Shown: positions 23,481 to 36,600 of the stretch, piece after piece
Layout of the letters: each line of letters opens with the position of its first letter
How positions within the stretch are numbered: the first letter of the stretch is position 1
NCBI RefSeq assembly: GCF_003945595.2
Contig: NW_024104358.1
Span: 62,001-126,000 of the forward strand
Reading direction: 5' to 3'
DNA length: 64,000 nt
Origin: Pipra filicauda
Lineage: Eukaryota > Chordata > Aves > Passeriformes > Pipridae
Notes under the pieces: model-generated
What the model saw: the letters and a program-made list of their open reading frames with translations, nothing else
Databases searched by the model: none
Told to the model about the DNA's origin: nothing
Position numbers and translations under genes: made by a program

Positions 23481-26400
23481 CTGGATCCTTTTCTTTCCTA
23501 TTTGAAAGACAACTCTAACAGCACTGTCCTGCATAATATAATTCCCATCAGGAAGAATATAACATAATCATTTCCGAAAATGATCTCAAGTCCTGATGTG
23601 AGCTTTTGAACATGGCACATGCATTCAGTCTATGTTTCAATTTCAGATTTCATTACTCCAGTTTCTCAGTAAGTCAGGGCCTTTCATATCCTTGTTTCAT
23701 ATCTCCGAACAACAGAACTTTTATACCTCGTTTGCACCATCACACAAAAGCTTAGACAAACCAGGAAGTTCCATACAGCAAAATGAACAAGGTGTTTGAT
23801 TTGTAGTGGTATTACACTAGTTAGGATGGGTAACTAGAGCTGTTTCTCTACAGGTTTAATATCTGGAAACAGGCTTTCCAGAGCCATTGGACATTTCCCT
23901 GGGCATTAGGTTATGCTGTAACATTTTCACTACTGTAACTAAGGTAGCACAGTGGCAGAAGGACAACTGCATTTATGACACTTTCCTGTGACTGTGTAGG
24001 CCGCAGCACTTTCAAAATATATGAAACATTGCTTCTCATATTGTTTTTGCATGACCTACCTGACTTCTATGTCTAAGTCTCATTGTCGAGCCAGATGGAG
24101 TTATGTGTCTGGTCCTTAAAAGTCTACAGATGTCTGAACTTTAGGAAGCCCAGGCAAGACACCCTGTAGTAGACATCCCCAGTGGAAGCCTACATGGTAA
24201 AATTTATCGGGCTGATTAATTAATCAGTCCAGAGATAGTCCAAGCATGCTATCTAGGTGCTGGACGTAAACTGAAACCCTTCCAATCTCCTACAGCATCT
24301 GGACCCCAAACCATTTGACCTGGTGCAGCTCAAACAGCTGTGCTCTGTGCTTTCCCCAGCAAGAGCAGACAGTGCCAGTGTCCCTCCAGGCCAAGCTTTC
24401 TTAAGCATTGGCAGAACAAGGCAGGGGCCCTGCAGAACTAGCTAAACTAGATGTGCTCTCACAAGTGGAACAGCTAAATTTGTAAGGCTATTACTAGTAC
24501 TGGTATGCCTTATGTCCCTCCACTCACCGGTGTCTAATGCTATGAACACATTCCAAGGACTCTAGAGTTCCTAAACCACTAAGACTTCCAGTCTTCTTGT
24601 TACTGTAGGGAGCAATATCTACATTCCTGAAAAAATTGGGAATTGATTAAGGGTGCAATTCAGTTAATATACATAGGTGTAAAATCCCAGCATTTTTTCT
24701 AAAGCATACACTGGACCTCCAGAAAAAGGCTGTGGGTCTGCTGTGGCACTCAGACATGACAGCTTCACATGCATAGCTTGGATACCCTGGAGTCTTTCAA
24801 ATAGCATTATGTTTAAGGAGCTGAATCACCCTGCAGTGATCATGGCCAAGAAAGAAAAATGTGTAGCCACTCATTCCAAGTCCCAGACTGATGGTCTTTT
24901 GGCTGGATCCCCAAAAGATTGATTATGCCACCTCCCAAGCCGTTAGCTTTCTGGATGATTCACCTTGGACCATGAGACTGGGAACGAACAACAGATCATG
25001 TGATGGATGCATATGCATTCATGGGCATGCCCTCACATGCATGCACTCATGAGTTGAGGGAGTGGTCATGTTGGAAGATGATGCCTTCCCTGAAAGGATC
25101 CTGCGAGTTTTATCCTAGTGGTCATTGCAATGTCATATTTCTTCTCCTCTTCCTTGGGACCTCCCACCCAAGAAGGTGGTCAGCAGATCAGGCCAATCCC
25201 TGTACCTGTACGAGTCACAACTCAGGGGGGAGACCCTGGCACTGTGGTGAGCGTATGAACAATGTCAGGCAGAGCGGGAGTGAGTCTCTGGTGTAACAGA
25301 TAGGTCTGATCTCACCTATTGCACTGAGTTCCCATAAGCTCAGCCTCTACTGAGCAAATTCTTAAACACTGAGTATCTGAGATTAAGGGTGCAATTTACT
25401 AGGAGAAATGTCATTCTAAACCTAATCCTTTTGACTACTTTTTCCTACTCATAGAAAAGCATTTGCTTCCAAAAATGGCTTTTAGTAGCAAGCCAAGCAT
25501 AGCTCAATCTTTAACCAAGAGACCACACTGCATTCTTGTCCAGCAAGAACCTGAGAGCCCTTCCCTTCTAAAAAGGGTGATTCAGATTTATAGGCACTGA
25601 TTATTTAATTACCACACTGAAGGTTGGTATGGTAACATGGTAGCAGGAATGGTAGTTGCTGTCCACATCCATCTTTCCCTTGCCATGCTGTTAATTTCTG
25701 TAGGCATTATGAATGAGCTCCATAAAAGAAAAACAGGCACAGTTATGATATCAACATTTTCCCTTTGTGGCTGTCCATCACTTTCCTCCTCTTGGTACTG
25801 CAGGACTGAGAAGAATTTATACCCTGTATTTACATAGCGATATGCTTTATCACTATCACTTATGAAAATATAAAGTGACTGTGATGATTCATACTGTGCA
25901 TTTTAGTAGTAACACGGCAATAGAAGTTGCTAGATTGTCAAACTGTCTTCAAAAAAAATTGTCACTTTGGCTGATTGCTTAGCCGCTAAAACAAGTATCA
26001 CTTTGAAAGTTGTCAGGCCAACATGGAATAGGAGCCTGGCATCCATAGATGATATTTATGTTTGATAACATTCATTTCAGCTACAGTACCTCCCTGCATG
26101 GGGGGAGCAATCTCATTAACATTGACTTTGACTTTCTCCACCAAATGAATGACTACTCATTCTTTAAGGACAAAATTCACATTACCTGAAGCAGGGACCC
26201 AGTAAAGAGAATTTCTGTGAGCATGTAGAAGACAAAAGGGATGCAATTTCATTGCTTTCCTCCCTTCTCATGACCATAATCTGGATTCAAACTTGTTTAG
26301 TCGCTGTGCATTACTACACTGGTGATCACTTCACAGAAGGGAAATTAGGGAGCTTTTTGAAAGTATTTTACAATACATATGTCCATACTTGCTAGTCTTT

Positions 26401-29400
26401 TGCATTTCAAGAACTTACTGATATGAAAGATATCTGAAAAAATGGCATCTTCTATACACTCTTGTGAATTAATGCTGTTGGAGACATGAGTTGACAACAC
26501 TTGTCAGAGTTAGTGGGAGCTGGGAGAGTGTAGCAGGCCACACATAGCGTGGACTGGAAAGGACAAGGAGATTCCACTTTGTTAAGGCAGTTCCCCCAGA
26601 ACTTAGCTCAAAGCATAATGAGAAACCAAATGGGAAGCTTTTATTTCCCCTGAACTGAAGTACTGCTAGTCAGAAGTTTGGGGGCATAGTCATTTGCTGA
26701 AACAAAATGATCTAAAAGTTTCAGAAGATCAAAGATAGACCTGAGGTCACCTGGGAGCCAGCTTGTCCAGAAGTCAGAGCTCCATCAGATGAGCAATGAC
26801 AGGTCTGGGAACCCGCAACTGTAAAACCTATGGCTCTGAGGCAACCAACCATGCCAGGCTTTCCAAAGACTTGTGGAGTTATAAAATCTCTCAAAAGCCC
26901 AGTTCTAGCTTGTTCCCATAGAGCACCCACACAAGCAGAACCCACAGCACAAAAGCCCTGATACAGATTCTTAGAGACCATTATTCCAGGATAATTATGC
27001 CATGCTGTCACCAGAAACTTTTTTCCAGTGTCTATATGGTAAGGCCTTGGTGCAGAGCAGAACCTAAAACCATCAGGCCTCTGCAAGGGTTCATCTTTTA
27101 GATGATCTTGCAAGAGACACTGGCATACATCTGCTGAGCACTTGGACATCAGACAGTATCCAAAATACATCCCTGACAAACCCCTGTGATTAAATCAGCT
27201 CCCGTTTAGGGAGCACAGACTCTTACACTTCCAGGAGAGGAGGCTGTGACTCCAGAGCCATCAGCTGGGGCTCCCTGGCTTGAAGCTGTTAAGCCAAGAG
27301 CCTGCTGTGTTACCCTCTTCCTCAGCCCATTGCCACATGCAAATATCTCAGCCTGTAAAGCTGCTTCTGGTGCAGGTCAGGGATCACAGTGCACAGGCAG
27401 CATACATAACACACACAGAGCCCGGAGAGCGAAGTCAGTGCATAATGAGTTCAATTCACACACAATCAGAAGCCTTTTGAAAACAACAGGCTAATTACAC
27501 TGAAGAAACAGAGGAGATTATAGAACAGGAAAGGAACTAAGAGTAAAACCACTGTACATACAAAATGAAACCACAGTTCCAAATAATATTTAACCATCCA
27601 AACCTCTTTCTAAAATAAATCTTTCCAGCTCTTGCAGAGACTAAGATCACACTGGGTGTCTTTCCAAGTTTTTTGGGGAATTTCCAGTGCCTACCCTTTA
27701 TTCTTTTAGATTAAGTTCAACTCAGGACTCGAGAGCATGTGGGCTAAAACCTTGGAGATGCTGGCCACTTGCATCTCTTACTGAATAGCCTTTTATCAGC
27801 CTATTTAGGTTATCCCAGTTTAACCCTATAATCCCTTCCAGCAATTCAATGACTCAGATTAACTAGACACTTGGCCAGTGTCGAGCTCCAGGCTGAAGGT
27901 TGGAGAGAGGCTACTCCCCAGACAAATGATGCATGGAATTTGTATCTGTGGGTTGCCATGCCGATGCTGTGCACAGATTGCTCAAGATCCAGGAGAACTT
28001 GGTAGAGGTCTTTTTGCTTCCCAGAGAAGCACTGACAGGTAATATTACTGAGTTTCTGTCCCATTGAAATGCTCAGTAAAAGCATCTAATTCATTTCTAT
28101 CTGATTTTGCATAGCAAAGAGAGAAGTGGGAGGGAGCGGCAGGGCAGTGAGGGACCTTCCTGTTCCCAGCACACTGTGGGATTCACTTGCTGTGTGGAGC
28201 ATTTTTATCTTTTCCATGAGCATGCAGAACAGTACTGCTCTGAATAGGCTCAGGCAGTCAAAGACATCTGAGAATATTTCATAACCAATACGTGCTGATG
28301 GTGTATTCCCACAGCATGCTTCTTTTGAGAGCTTGGGGTACTAACCACTAATATGGAGGGTGAATACAAAAATAAAAGAAAATGACAGAAATCCAGCACT
28401 AGGTTGGATGTGGGAGTGCTCAGATCCCCTCTGTATGGATGGAACATCTGTGCATGGGACCAAGCAGCATCAGCCCCAGTGCTGCATCCACAACTCACAG
28501 AAGAACACCAGAGACGGAACACAGAAAGGCCATCAGAGACATCAGTAGCCTTTGGCTCAGCTCAAGAAGTCAGAATCACTCCTCCCTCGGGGAACGTTTA
28601 AAGCGTCCAATACCCATGTCCTTGGTAGAGCTGGCTGTTATGAATAAATTACGTAAATAGCTTAGCACCCTGCCTTCCGCTCACAAATCATTTAGGGACC
28701 CCTCTTCTCCTCTATCAGCCCCACTATTCTTGAGGAATTTATGCCAAAGAGTTTCTGTGTCAAATTTGTACCTTTAGGCTGTTTCCAACTGCTCCTCTTC
28801 CCTCCACCCCTTCCCCCTTTGCTACTTGTTATTCAGTGGGTGTAAGGTTCTCCAAAGTCACGAGACACTGTTTCCTCCTCTTTAACTTTCCTGGCTGGGA
28901 AACAATAAATGGCTGAGTGGCAGAGACACATTCCCATGTGATGCTTAGAGATAAATCATTGTGTTAAACCCCACGCTTTGTTTAGGGAGCCCAGTATTTC
29001 AGATGGGGCTTGGGATTCCACTACATGGCACAGTGCCTAACAGTTAAGGGCTCCAACACTTGGTGTTGCAACACCTAGGTCCTTCTGTTGACTTAATGCC
29101 TGTATCTTTGCCCAGAGCAAAATACATTGGATAAGATAAAAACAATCCAAATAAACAGCGAAGCATTGGCATCATTCACTGGAATATAGAGCAAAACAAG
29201 ATGACTCTGCCTACTGAGCTGGGTGTTATGGCTCCTGGCTGACATTTTTTAGTCATGTACAAGGCCAAAGTCTGTCTTTTCTAGCCAAAATGAGGGCACT
29301 TGCTGCCACACATCACTCTAGCCTTGTCTAACTGCAGACTGACACTGAAAGAAGCAACCCAGTGCATTTGTCTCCATCTGGATTCAGGTTTCTGCCTTCT

Positions 29401-30469
29401 TCTTCACACTGGATGTAATCTCCATGTAGATACTGGGGGAGATTAGCCATCTCCCCAGGCCAGGTTAATCCTGGTTCTGTGGGCTACCATTTGACTGCAT
29501 CACTGAAGTGTGCTGACTGCCCCTTTGCAACCTTGAAACCCAGCACCAGCTATGGTCTGTGGCCTGAGAGGAGAGTGGGGAAAATGAGACTGAGGGGCAG
29601 AGCTGGACTGACTCACTCTGTGGGGTGTAGGGAGATGCACTGCCTGCCCTCAGAACCCAGAATTAGGTGGTTATTATTAGCTACTATCCACTTTTGATCA
29701 CACAAAGGTTGCCTGATGTCTCTTCAGTACAGCAAGAAAGAGCAGGAGCAGTCTCTTCCACCATCCCAACCCAATCACGATGCCAGCCTGTGAGGCCAGA
29801 ACCACAGAGGTGGTTCGGACACATCCTGCCAATGCTGACACCAGTTTTTCTCTCCCTATCCTCTGGACGAGAAGGACCCAGGACTGTGAGGCTCAGGACA
29901 GAGAGCCACAGGGACATCTTATATCCACAGCCATCTTTTACCAGTAATGTCTTTTTGAATAAAAGTAGAAATATACTAAAAGAAGTGAATGCACTTAGAC
30001 TAACCATATGCTTAACTTACACACTGATTTATGCATCAACAGATTTAATATCACACACTGCATCTTCATAGTCATGACAAGTACAGAGATTGTTTATGGT
30101 AAATATGTACCAATCTGCACTCAGAAATTTTTAAAAATCAATCCATTACCATAGAAACAAAGAAAATAGGGATAATCCATCAATCTGTCTGAGTCAAGAC
30201 TAGCTCTACCTGCAGCATTCCTGGCAGGTATTTCACAAGTCTGGTCTTAATGGTCCTCATCAGAGGGATGCTACTGCTTTTGAAAGAGTCTATTCCAGAG
30301 AAAAGACTTTTCAAAAAGTCGACTTAAACCTTTGTTAAGCATATAACTTACTGTATTAACCACAATGAATAGAGACAGAAAGGTTTATTACCATCTAATT
30401 GAAGTAGCATTTTATTTATTGGAAGCCTGGCAGGCACAATTCTCACCAGCCTTCTCTGTGTACCTTAAG
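23481..30469. other. Unique non-coding DNA
   Basis: No exon or clear transposon is supported. The 152-codon minus-strand frame at 26,721-27,179 has no recognisable domain and is within chance expectation. Sequence at about 27,800-27,860 ('ataatcccttccagcaattc') weakly resembles a CR1 3' end but lacks the tail. The segment at 29,670-30,070 carries 134- and 107-codon frames on opposite strands, neither recognisable. Confidence 0.5.
24212..24227. other. Perfect 16-bp palindrome with paired TAAT cores
   Basis: The sequence ctgattaattaatcag is its own reverse complement and contains overlapping TAATTA homeodomain-type cores. It could be a homeodomain dimer site. Sequence alone cannot distinguish this from chance in AT-rich DNA. 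Confidence 0.4.
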
Positions 30470-30870
30470 CAGACATATTTCTCGACACCTGCCCCTGCAG
30501 AGCATGTTTTCTAGACCCCTGACCAGGCTCGTTTGTCTCCCCTCGACTTTCTGCAATATTTCTTGGAGTGTGGTACCCAAAACTGGAATTGGCTCCCTAC
30601 TGGAGGCTTTACCAATGGAAGGATTACCTCATATGTCTTTTGTACAATTCTGCTGTTTATATATCCCAGAATAATATTTGCTTCTTTCACAACAGGATGC
30701 CATTACTGACTCATGCTGAGCTTATGATCCACTACAATTCCCAGATCTTTGCTACCTCTCCTCTCATTTCCCATCAAGTATTCAGGGAGGCATTTAGCCC
30801 TATCTACATGCCAGTTTATATTCAGTGCTATCCTGCTTCTTTTAAAGCATTTCTTTAGTTTCTCAGGCCT
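30470..30870 (-). mobile_element. Old CR1 LINE relic, 3' part
   Basis: Plus-strand words in order, 'gcatgttttctagaccc', 'gtgtggtacccaaaactgga', 'ggaaggattacctcatatgt', 'cccagaataatatttgcttc', 'cacaacaggatgccattac' and 'tgatccactacaattcccag', follow the reverse complement of an old CR1 subfamily known from turtles, crocodilians and birds. It lies 3' (lower coordinate) of the ORF2 relic at 31.7-32.2 kb in the same orientation, so both are probably one insertion. The 204..32 kb frames on the plus strand here, such as the 96-codon one at 30,568, are shadows. Confidence 0.85.
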
Positions 30871-31684
30871 TTCCCTCAAGACATTTGCAATTTTTCAGTG
30901 CTTAGAGTCAAACCCAGATTTAAAATATGTGCTCTCTAGTCCAACAGTCAAGTCACTGTAATGATAACAGTGGATTGGACCCCAGGACAGTCTCTTACAG
31001 AGCCTTACCTGCTAAATCCTTTCAGCACAACACTAAACTGCTGACAGCAGATTCTTGGCTGTCTTTTGCCAGTAAGTACTGCTGGTATTTTGCAAGACAC
31101 TTGCTAAGTTTGAATGTGCAGCAGCAAACTCTGGAAATACCTGGAAGAAAACAAAGTTCACACTGTCTTTTAAACACCACCAGCAGACCATAACAAAAAT
31201 ACTTGTGCAGTTATTACTCTTCTTTTTTATACACTCATTTAATATATTTTCTTACATTTTTTTGTAACTCAGGCTTGTCAAGAATCAGTGGTCCTGAAGC
31301 CATGACTTTTGGGCAGTAGAGCTTCAAACCAAATCTGACATGTTTTCCGGTATTATTGTTCACTGAGCCCAGTGAAGTTAGAGGCCCGTGATTCAGACCA
31401 CAATTCCCTGGGTGCTTATGAAAATGCCATTTGAGGCAGTGCAAAAACCTAACTAAATTCTTGCCTATCCACATGACTTGTTACCCCGTCATAGGAAAAA
31501 CAAACAAAGGAACAGGCTGGTTTGATATGATCTGGGCATGACAAGTCACATTGATAACTACTTATCGCTTCGCTCTCTTCCACATCATTTGAACCCTCAT
31601 CCAAGGATCTTTCTGGGAAATGAAAGTCAGGTCAACTGGGATTCTGTGTCCTCTTTTTTTCTCTTTTTTTAATAGGCACTCTGT
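30871..31684. other. Strongly diverged interior of the CR1 relic, or unrelated sequence
   Basis: This lies between two recognisable parts of the same-orientation CR1. A few words (for example 'ggattggaccccaggac') could be CR1-derived, but I cannot confirm it. No gene is supported. Confidence 0.4.
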
Positions 31685-32160
31685 CAACCTTTTTCTATCC
31701 CAACATCATCCAAATTCTCAAAGATAATTACCATGGCCTTCAGGATTGTTCAGCCAGTTCCCCAAGTAACCTAGGGTGAATTACAGGCCTGGCTGATCTG
31801 AGGAAATCTAATTTATCTAAGCAGTTTCAAAACATTTCTTTCCCTATTCTTGCCTGAGTTCTTACCCTTTTGTGGCTGGTGTTAACTGTGTCAACCATCT
31901 GATTACAGTCAGGCTTTTTAATGAAGACTGAAGTAATAAAAGGCATTAAACACTTTGGCCTTCTTGGCATGTTTTGTTATTAGCTTTCCTGTCCCATTTA
32001 TTAGCTGGACAATGCTTTCTCTGGTCCTCGTCTTATTGCCAAGGAAGTTATACAGTGTTTTCTTGTCATCCTTTATCTCTTTATCTTATTTTGCATGTTG
32101 ACCTTTCTCATTTTTTCTACTTACTTCCCTTATAGTCATTCCTAGTTTCCTGACGTGGAT
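31685..32160 (-). mobile_element. Old CR1 LINE relic, ORF2 segment
   Basis: On the minus strand, 32,076-31,918 reads as 52 codons containing KKTLYNFLGNKTRTRESI followed by a KAKVFNAFYYFSLH stretch. This corresponds to the part of CR1 ORF2 between endonuclease and reverse transcriptase, where the family has a 'KK.FY.Y...KRKTRENV' motif and then 'A..LN.FF.SVFT'. Plus-strand text such as 'ttcagccagttccccaagta' and 'tagggtgaattacaggcct' also matches the reverse complement of the downstream ORF2 region. A stop at 31,918 and indels show it is dead. It may extend past 32,100 into an open minus-strand frame (to 32,370), which is less convincing. It was once an L-type retrotransposon polyprotein and now has no coding role. 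Confidence 0.85.
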
Positions 32161-32775
32161 TTCACTTTCTGTATGTTTTGTTTCCAGATCTACAGTTGCT
32201 AAAGAATTACTGACTTGGCCAGACTGGTCTGTTTCTAGAAATGGTGTCTTTTCCTTCCACTGAGTGAATTTGGAGGACAGGCTTACTTTCTTTAACAAAT
32301 ACTGATCCTTCTGTTCCATTGAAGAACTGTGGACATTTTTCTCTTGATCCTCTTTGCTCATATCTGTCAATTTTGTGAGTGTGCTCAGACTTGCTTAGCG
32401 CTTTTTCTCAGGTTAGATCACAAAGATTATGAATTCTCTCCTAAAGGATGCTACTGTCTAAAAGAAAAACGTAGAAATCTAGGACAACCTTTAGTAAGCA
32501 TTGACATATGACTTTTCAGGAATCCAAGTGACATAAGCACAGTATTCAGTCTTAAACTTGTAATATAGAATTCATGAACAAAAGGATGGGCCAAAAAAAG
32601 GTTGTTCAGGGAACTTCAATAACAATATAAATGAAGCAGTTAATGATCTTATTAGATCTAAATGCTGGACTAAGGTTAGATATGCTTGATGGATTTGCTA
32701 ATGATAATGATTTGGCTGATGCCTATACATACGACTCTAATGAAGATCAATTGCTTTCTGCTTTTCTCAGTTTTA

Positions 32776-32913
32776 TTTAGTGAGGTTAAGAAAGCATTAC
32801 TTCAGATGAGTTTGAATAAAAGTGCAGTGGCAAGCCACCTTGACCACGAATTATTTAAAATAATTGCTTCATTCACAGTAAAATTAGAAGCAGATTTATG
32901 TCACTTGTCTTTC
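32776..32913 (+). mobile_element. LINE reverse-transcriptase fragment (fossil, tentative family)
   Basis: The 46-codon stretch begins FSEVKKALLQMSLNKSA and continues HLDHELFKIIASF, then ADLCHLSF. This follows the early reverse-transcriptase pattern of L2/Rex1-like LINEs, where 'EV..AL..M...KS.G.D.LD...LK..A..I..PL..LFNLSL' is usual. The glycine-proline-aspartate core after KSA is replaced by VAS, so the copy is not functional. The orientation is opposite to the neighbouring CR1, so it is a separate insertion. Flanking sequence on either side is not recognisable. A chance match is possible because only about 45 residues are involved. Confidence 0.5.
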
Positions 32914-33514
32914 TTCATTGCGAAACACCATAGTGTCACAATAAATGATGACATTTTCCAGTGGGGTGGTGTAAAAACGAGTGTTTTCTGTTCTTCGGCT
33001 ATCAGAAAGCTTGGTACAGACTCTGAGTTATCAATAGAGCTTTGATTTAGCAGAGTGAAACCTTCTGCCACTCCACCTGGAGTAAAAATACAAGACAGAA
33101 CCCTTGCTCTGTTTAGAAAATTTAGATTGATTTCAGCCATCTGGGACAGGTACTTGCATGTCATGTTCACAGGCAGCACCTTATTGTATTCCTTTATATA
33201 GCTACATCACCTGAAAAAGGCACTTCCAGTGGGCAATTTAAATCTTGAGTAGGTCAACTCTCCCCTAGGGTCTATAACAAGCTCTTCCTGAAGGCTGAAG
33301 TTGCAGCTGTGTTGCATTTTGAATACCAACTCTATTCCCTGGCATCATCCAGGACTGGAGAAACTGATGGTGACTGGATAAACACCACACTTGAGAGCTG
33401 AGATCCATAGTCTAACCGATATGTTTGTAAGAGACATCAGCAAAGATTTACTGGATTCACTCTTGCACTGTTGAACACAAATAAAGGAGACAGCTGAAAG
33501 GGGAAGAGGAGTAG

Positions 33515-33620
33515 CTGTGAAGTGACTCACCTGAGATCAAGCACATGATCAGGTGTCACAGATAGGAGAGGCAAGTGCCTGGGTCTCGATTTCCTAGGCC
33601 ACTACTGTGTGCCTGTGGAG
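33515..33620 (+). mobile_element. MIR-like SINE tail (tentative)
   Basis: The order 'gaagtgactcacctgagatc', then 'aggtgtcacagataggag', then 'ctgggtctcgatttcctagg' parallels the conserved MIR/CORE-SINE segment ('gtgacttgcccaaggtcaca', 'gtggcagag', 'aacccaggtctcctgac'). It is diverged, with no clear ends. Confidence 0.4.
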
Positions 33621-36600
33621 GAATGTAAGACTAATATAGACAGTAGAGTCTGTTCCTGTTTTATCTAAAAATATTTTATTTATCTAAAAATAGCTAGAGC
33701 TGTGTGCTCAGGGATAATGACTGTCTGGTGGAACTTGTAACAAGTGCTATCACCGCTTGAGGCTTTTAAACTTTGAAAAATAATAAGTTACAGTTTTTTT
33801 GCCTGCTGAAAAAGAAGACCATGCTATAAGAGTTATGGCTTAACAGTAAGAATTATTTTTATCCATTTGAATGGCTGTGAGTTGTTTGAGTGTGTATATT
33901 TTTGTTTGTGTGTATGTGCCCATATGTTGTTAGTTTTTGATACCTTCGTAGCAAGTGACGGTTAAAGCTTGTCAAGCTGGTTAGTTGCATGCTGCATAAC
34001 CAACAGGGACAAATGATTTACTTCTCAAAAGCTAAATAACAAAACCTCTCAGATTCTATTAACATTGACAGGAACAGAGGAGTCCTCACGACACCCTACT
34101 AGTGAACAACCAGTAACATTTATGGCATTCTGTATTAATCTAAAGAGATATTAGACTACTCTAATGTTTCCTTTTCACTTCGTAATAAAATAAACATCTA
34201 TTTGTGTTCCGCATCATAATACAGAGACAAGGGGGTTATTCCTGGAGACAGGAATTAGCTTTCTCTCCAAATCTGGTGGCTGTGATGAGGCCACAGTCCC
34301 GTATCTCACCCTTAAGCTCAGGGAACCAACAGGTTAAATCTCTCTACCACACTGATGGAGGCTGCATGAGCCAGCTCAGAAACAGAGCTGATTCTGCCCA
34401 GGAAATCAAACCCATCCTCACCTCATTGTGCAACTGAACAATGTGTTATTCATCACGTACAGAAATATCACATGTGAACATCCTGAACCTCCATGATGCA
34501 ACATGGGGAAGGAGTGGTGCTGAGATGGTGCTCAGTTCCCACCAATGTAAATGAGAGCAAAGGATATTCAGCACATCCTAGGAAGGCATCCAACACCTTC
34601 AAGATTTTATCTGAAGCTTGCTGTGCACTAGAAAGTCTTGTTGACAGCATGTACTACGGGCAGACACAAGCCTGCTCTGCTGGTATGCGGAGCCAAGAAA
34701 GCTGTGTGACCATGTTAGTACAGAATCAACCAGTGCTGGTAAGCCCTGCTGGGAGGCTAGGTGTGTCATTACAGACTTGGCACCCTGCTGCCATCATCCC
34801 CTGCTCTTCCTTTAGCTCAAAGGACAGGCACCAGGTAGCTCCAGTCTGCACAGAGCAGCAGAAAGAGTAAGCTCACATCAGCTTTTTCTTCTAGGCTTTG
34901 TCTCCGAGGACATACTACTAGCTTGCAAAGCTTGAAAAAAACACGCACTAACCCTTTGTTCCTGCCAGGAGGCAGGAAGAAATGCCAGCCTTTACACCCA
35001 CCAGGATTACAGGTTGGACAAATCCTACTGCTACAGGAACAAACTTCTTCACACGCTTGTGCTGTCCACACATAAGTGAGTTGTAGGAGGACAAGATATC
35101 AAAGGCTGAATGTATCTGGGGTCATCAGCACTGAGGGGCTGTGAGCTACTTCTGCTCCATTTTACCTACAACAGATATTACCTATTTACAGATAGCTGCT
35201 CAGCAAATATCTGTTCCCCCAGTGCTGTGCACTGGCTTCCTTAGCCGCGATTTCAGAGTCTGCTCGCTGAGATTAAATTGATCACTGGCTCCACTCACCC
35301 TCTATGGTTTTAAAAATGCATTTTGTGCTGGAAAAATTTCTTTTTCTGACAGGCTCCATATGTGAGCAGGTACATTTAACTTACTACAAAGATACAGTGC
35401 ATTAAACCCTCCTGACTGGAGTCATCAAAAAGCACCATTTTTACACCCTCAGTATTTAGGGATTGGGTGAATCCCACTGCCCTGGGCCTGCAGGAATAAG
35501 AATCCTTATGAGGAAACAGGAGGAAGCATGGACTGCAGAAAAGTGAAGGAAGATGAAACCAGGTCCAGGTATTTCTGTCAGAGTTATACTGCTGAGATTT
35601 AGCAGAATAAGTAAATCCATCAGTCATGTGTCCTCATCAAAAGAAGTCCCTCCTGACTGAGACTACCCAAGGGAGCCTCTAGGCTCTGAAGAAGAGAGAT
35701 CATCTTTCTCAGGCAAAAAAAATGGCAACACAGACACTTTAGCTGAGATGGGCTCAAGTAGAAGGGTCAAACATATGACTGTGGTCAAGACCAGTGTGTG
35801 GACAGCAATGGAGAAAAACGTGAAAAAAGTTATTTTTCTTTCCTTTACAACATTAGATTTCCCTCACTCAGCAATGTCACAGAACAATTTGTTTGAAAGT
35901 GGAGTCCTTTCCTAAACACATGGTTCAAAAACCCTGCTAACACCATTTCAAAAATCTGTACCAAGTGTGTGCCTTTGAGTATCTGCCTCCAGGAATTACG
36001 TTATCACTTGTCAGCCATTGCCTGTGGTCTGTCAGTGCCTGTGTTGCACCGTTAATGTACTCAGGGATATTCCAAGGGGTAAAATTGGAGCATGTGTCCT
36101 GACAGTTGCTCATACCTACACATACTCTAGGAAATCAATCACCTCAAGCTTCTCCAATATTTCCTCCATGGTTTTCAGAGCTCCAAATCTCCCCAAGAAG
36201 CGAGGACTTGGACTGCTGTGGGACTTTCTGAACTTGTATGGTTTCCTCAAAGTAGCAACAGTCAACGGAGTCAGTATTTCCATAGCAGAGCAACAGCAGC
36301 TTATGGGCTAACACATCTGGTCCCGTGTTTGTGGCAGTGGCAGTGGTGTATGTTTCCAGAGAAGTTGCTTTCATCATTCCAAAGTTTTTCATCTGTGTAT
36401 CATAATATATGTGTCTCCAGCGCAGGGCAGATGTTTTTCCAACTTTGTGTTGCAATCCTAGTTATCCAGACCAACCGACCTGCCAGGGCACTGCACAGTT
36501 CCTTCCTTTCTCAGCGTATGGATTTCCTTCTAGTAGAGGGACGGTGCCTTGCAAGACCCCATTGCAACATGCATGCCACCAGGGTGTGCCCCCACACAGC

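Noticed and set aside
24645..25396. Shared 16-mer gattaagggtgcaatt at 24,645 and 25,381
   Set aside because: About one 16-base match is expected by chance in 64 kb when both strands are counted, and the flanks of the two copies do not align.
26721..27179. 152-codon minus-strand frame
   Set aside because: No recognisable domain. About four inter-stop runs of this length are expected by chance in this much sequence.
27800..27860. Possible CR1 3' end ('atcccttccagc')
   Set aside because: The box is short and lacks the ATTCTATG tail and the upstream CR1 boxes.
29790..29870. Translated 'RWFGHILPM' resembling a C-terminal LINE motif (RW.GHV.RM)
   Set aside because: Only nine residues match. The following residues do not continue any LINE protein, and no upstream reverse transcriptase was found.
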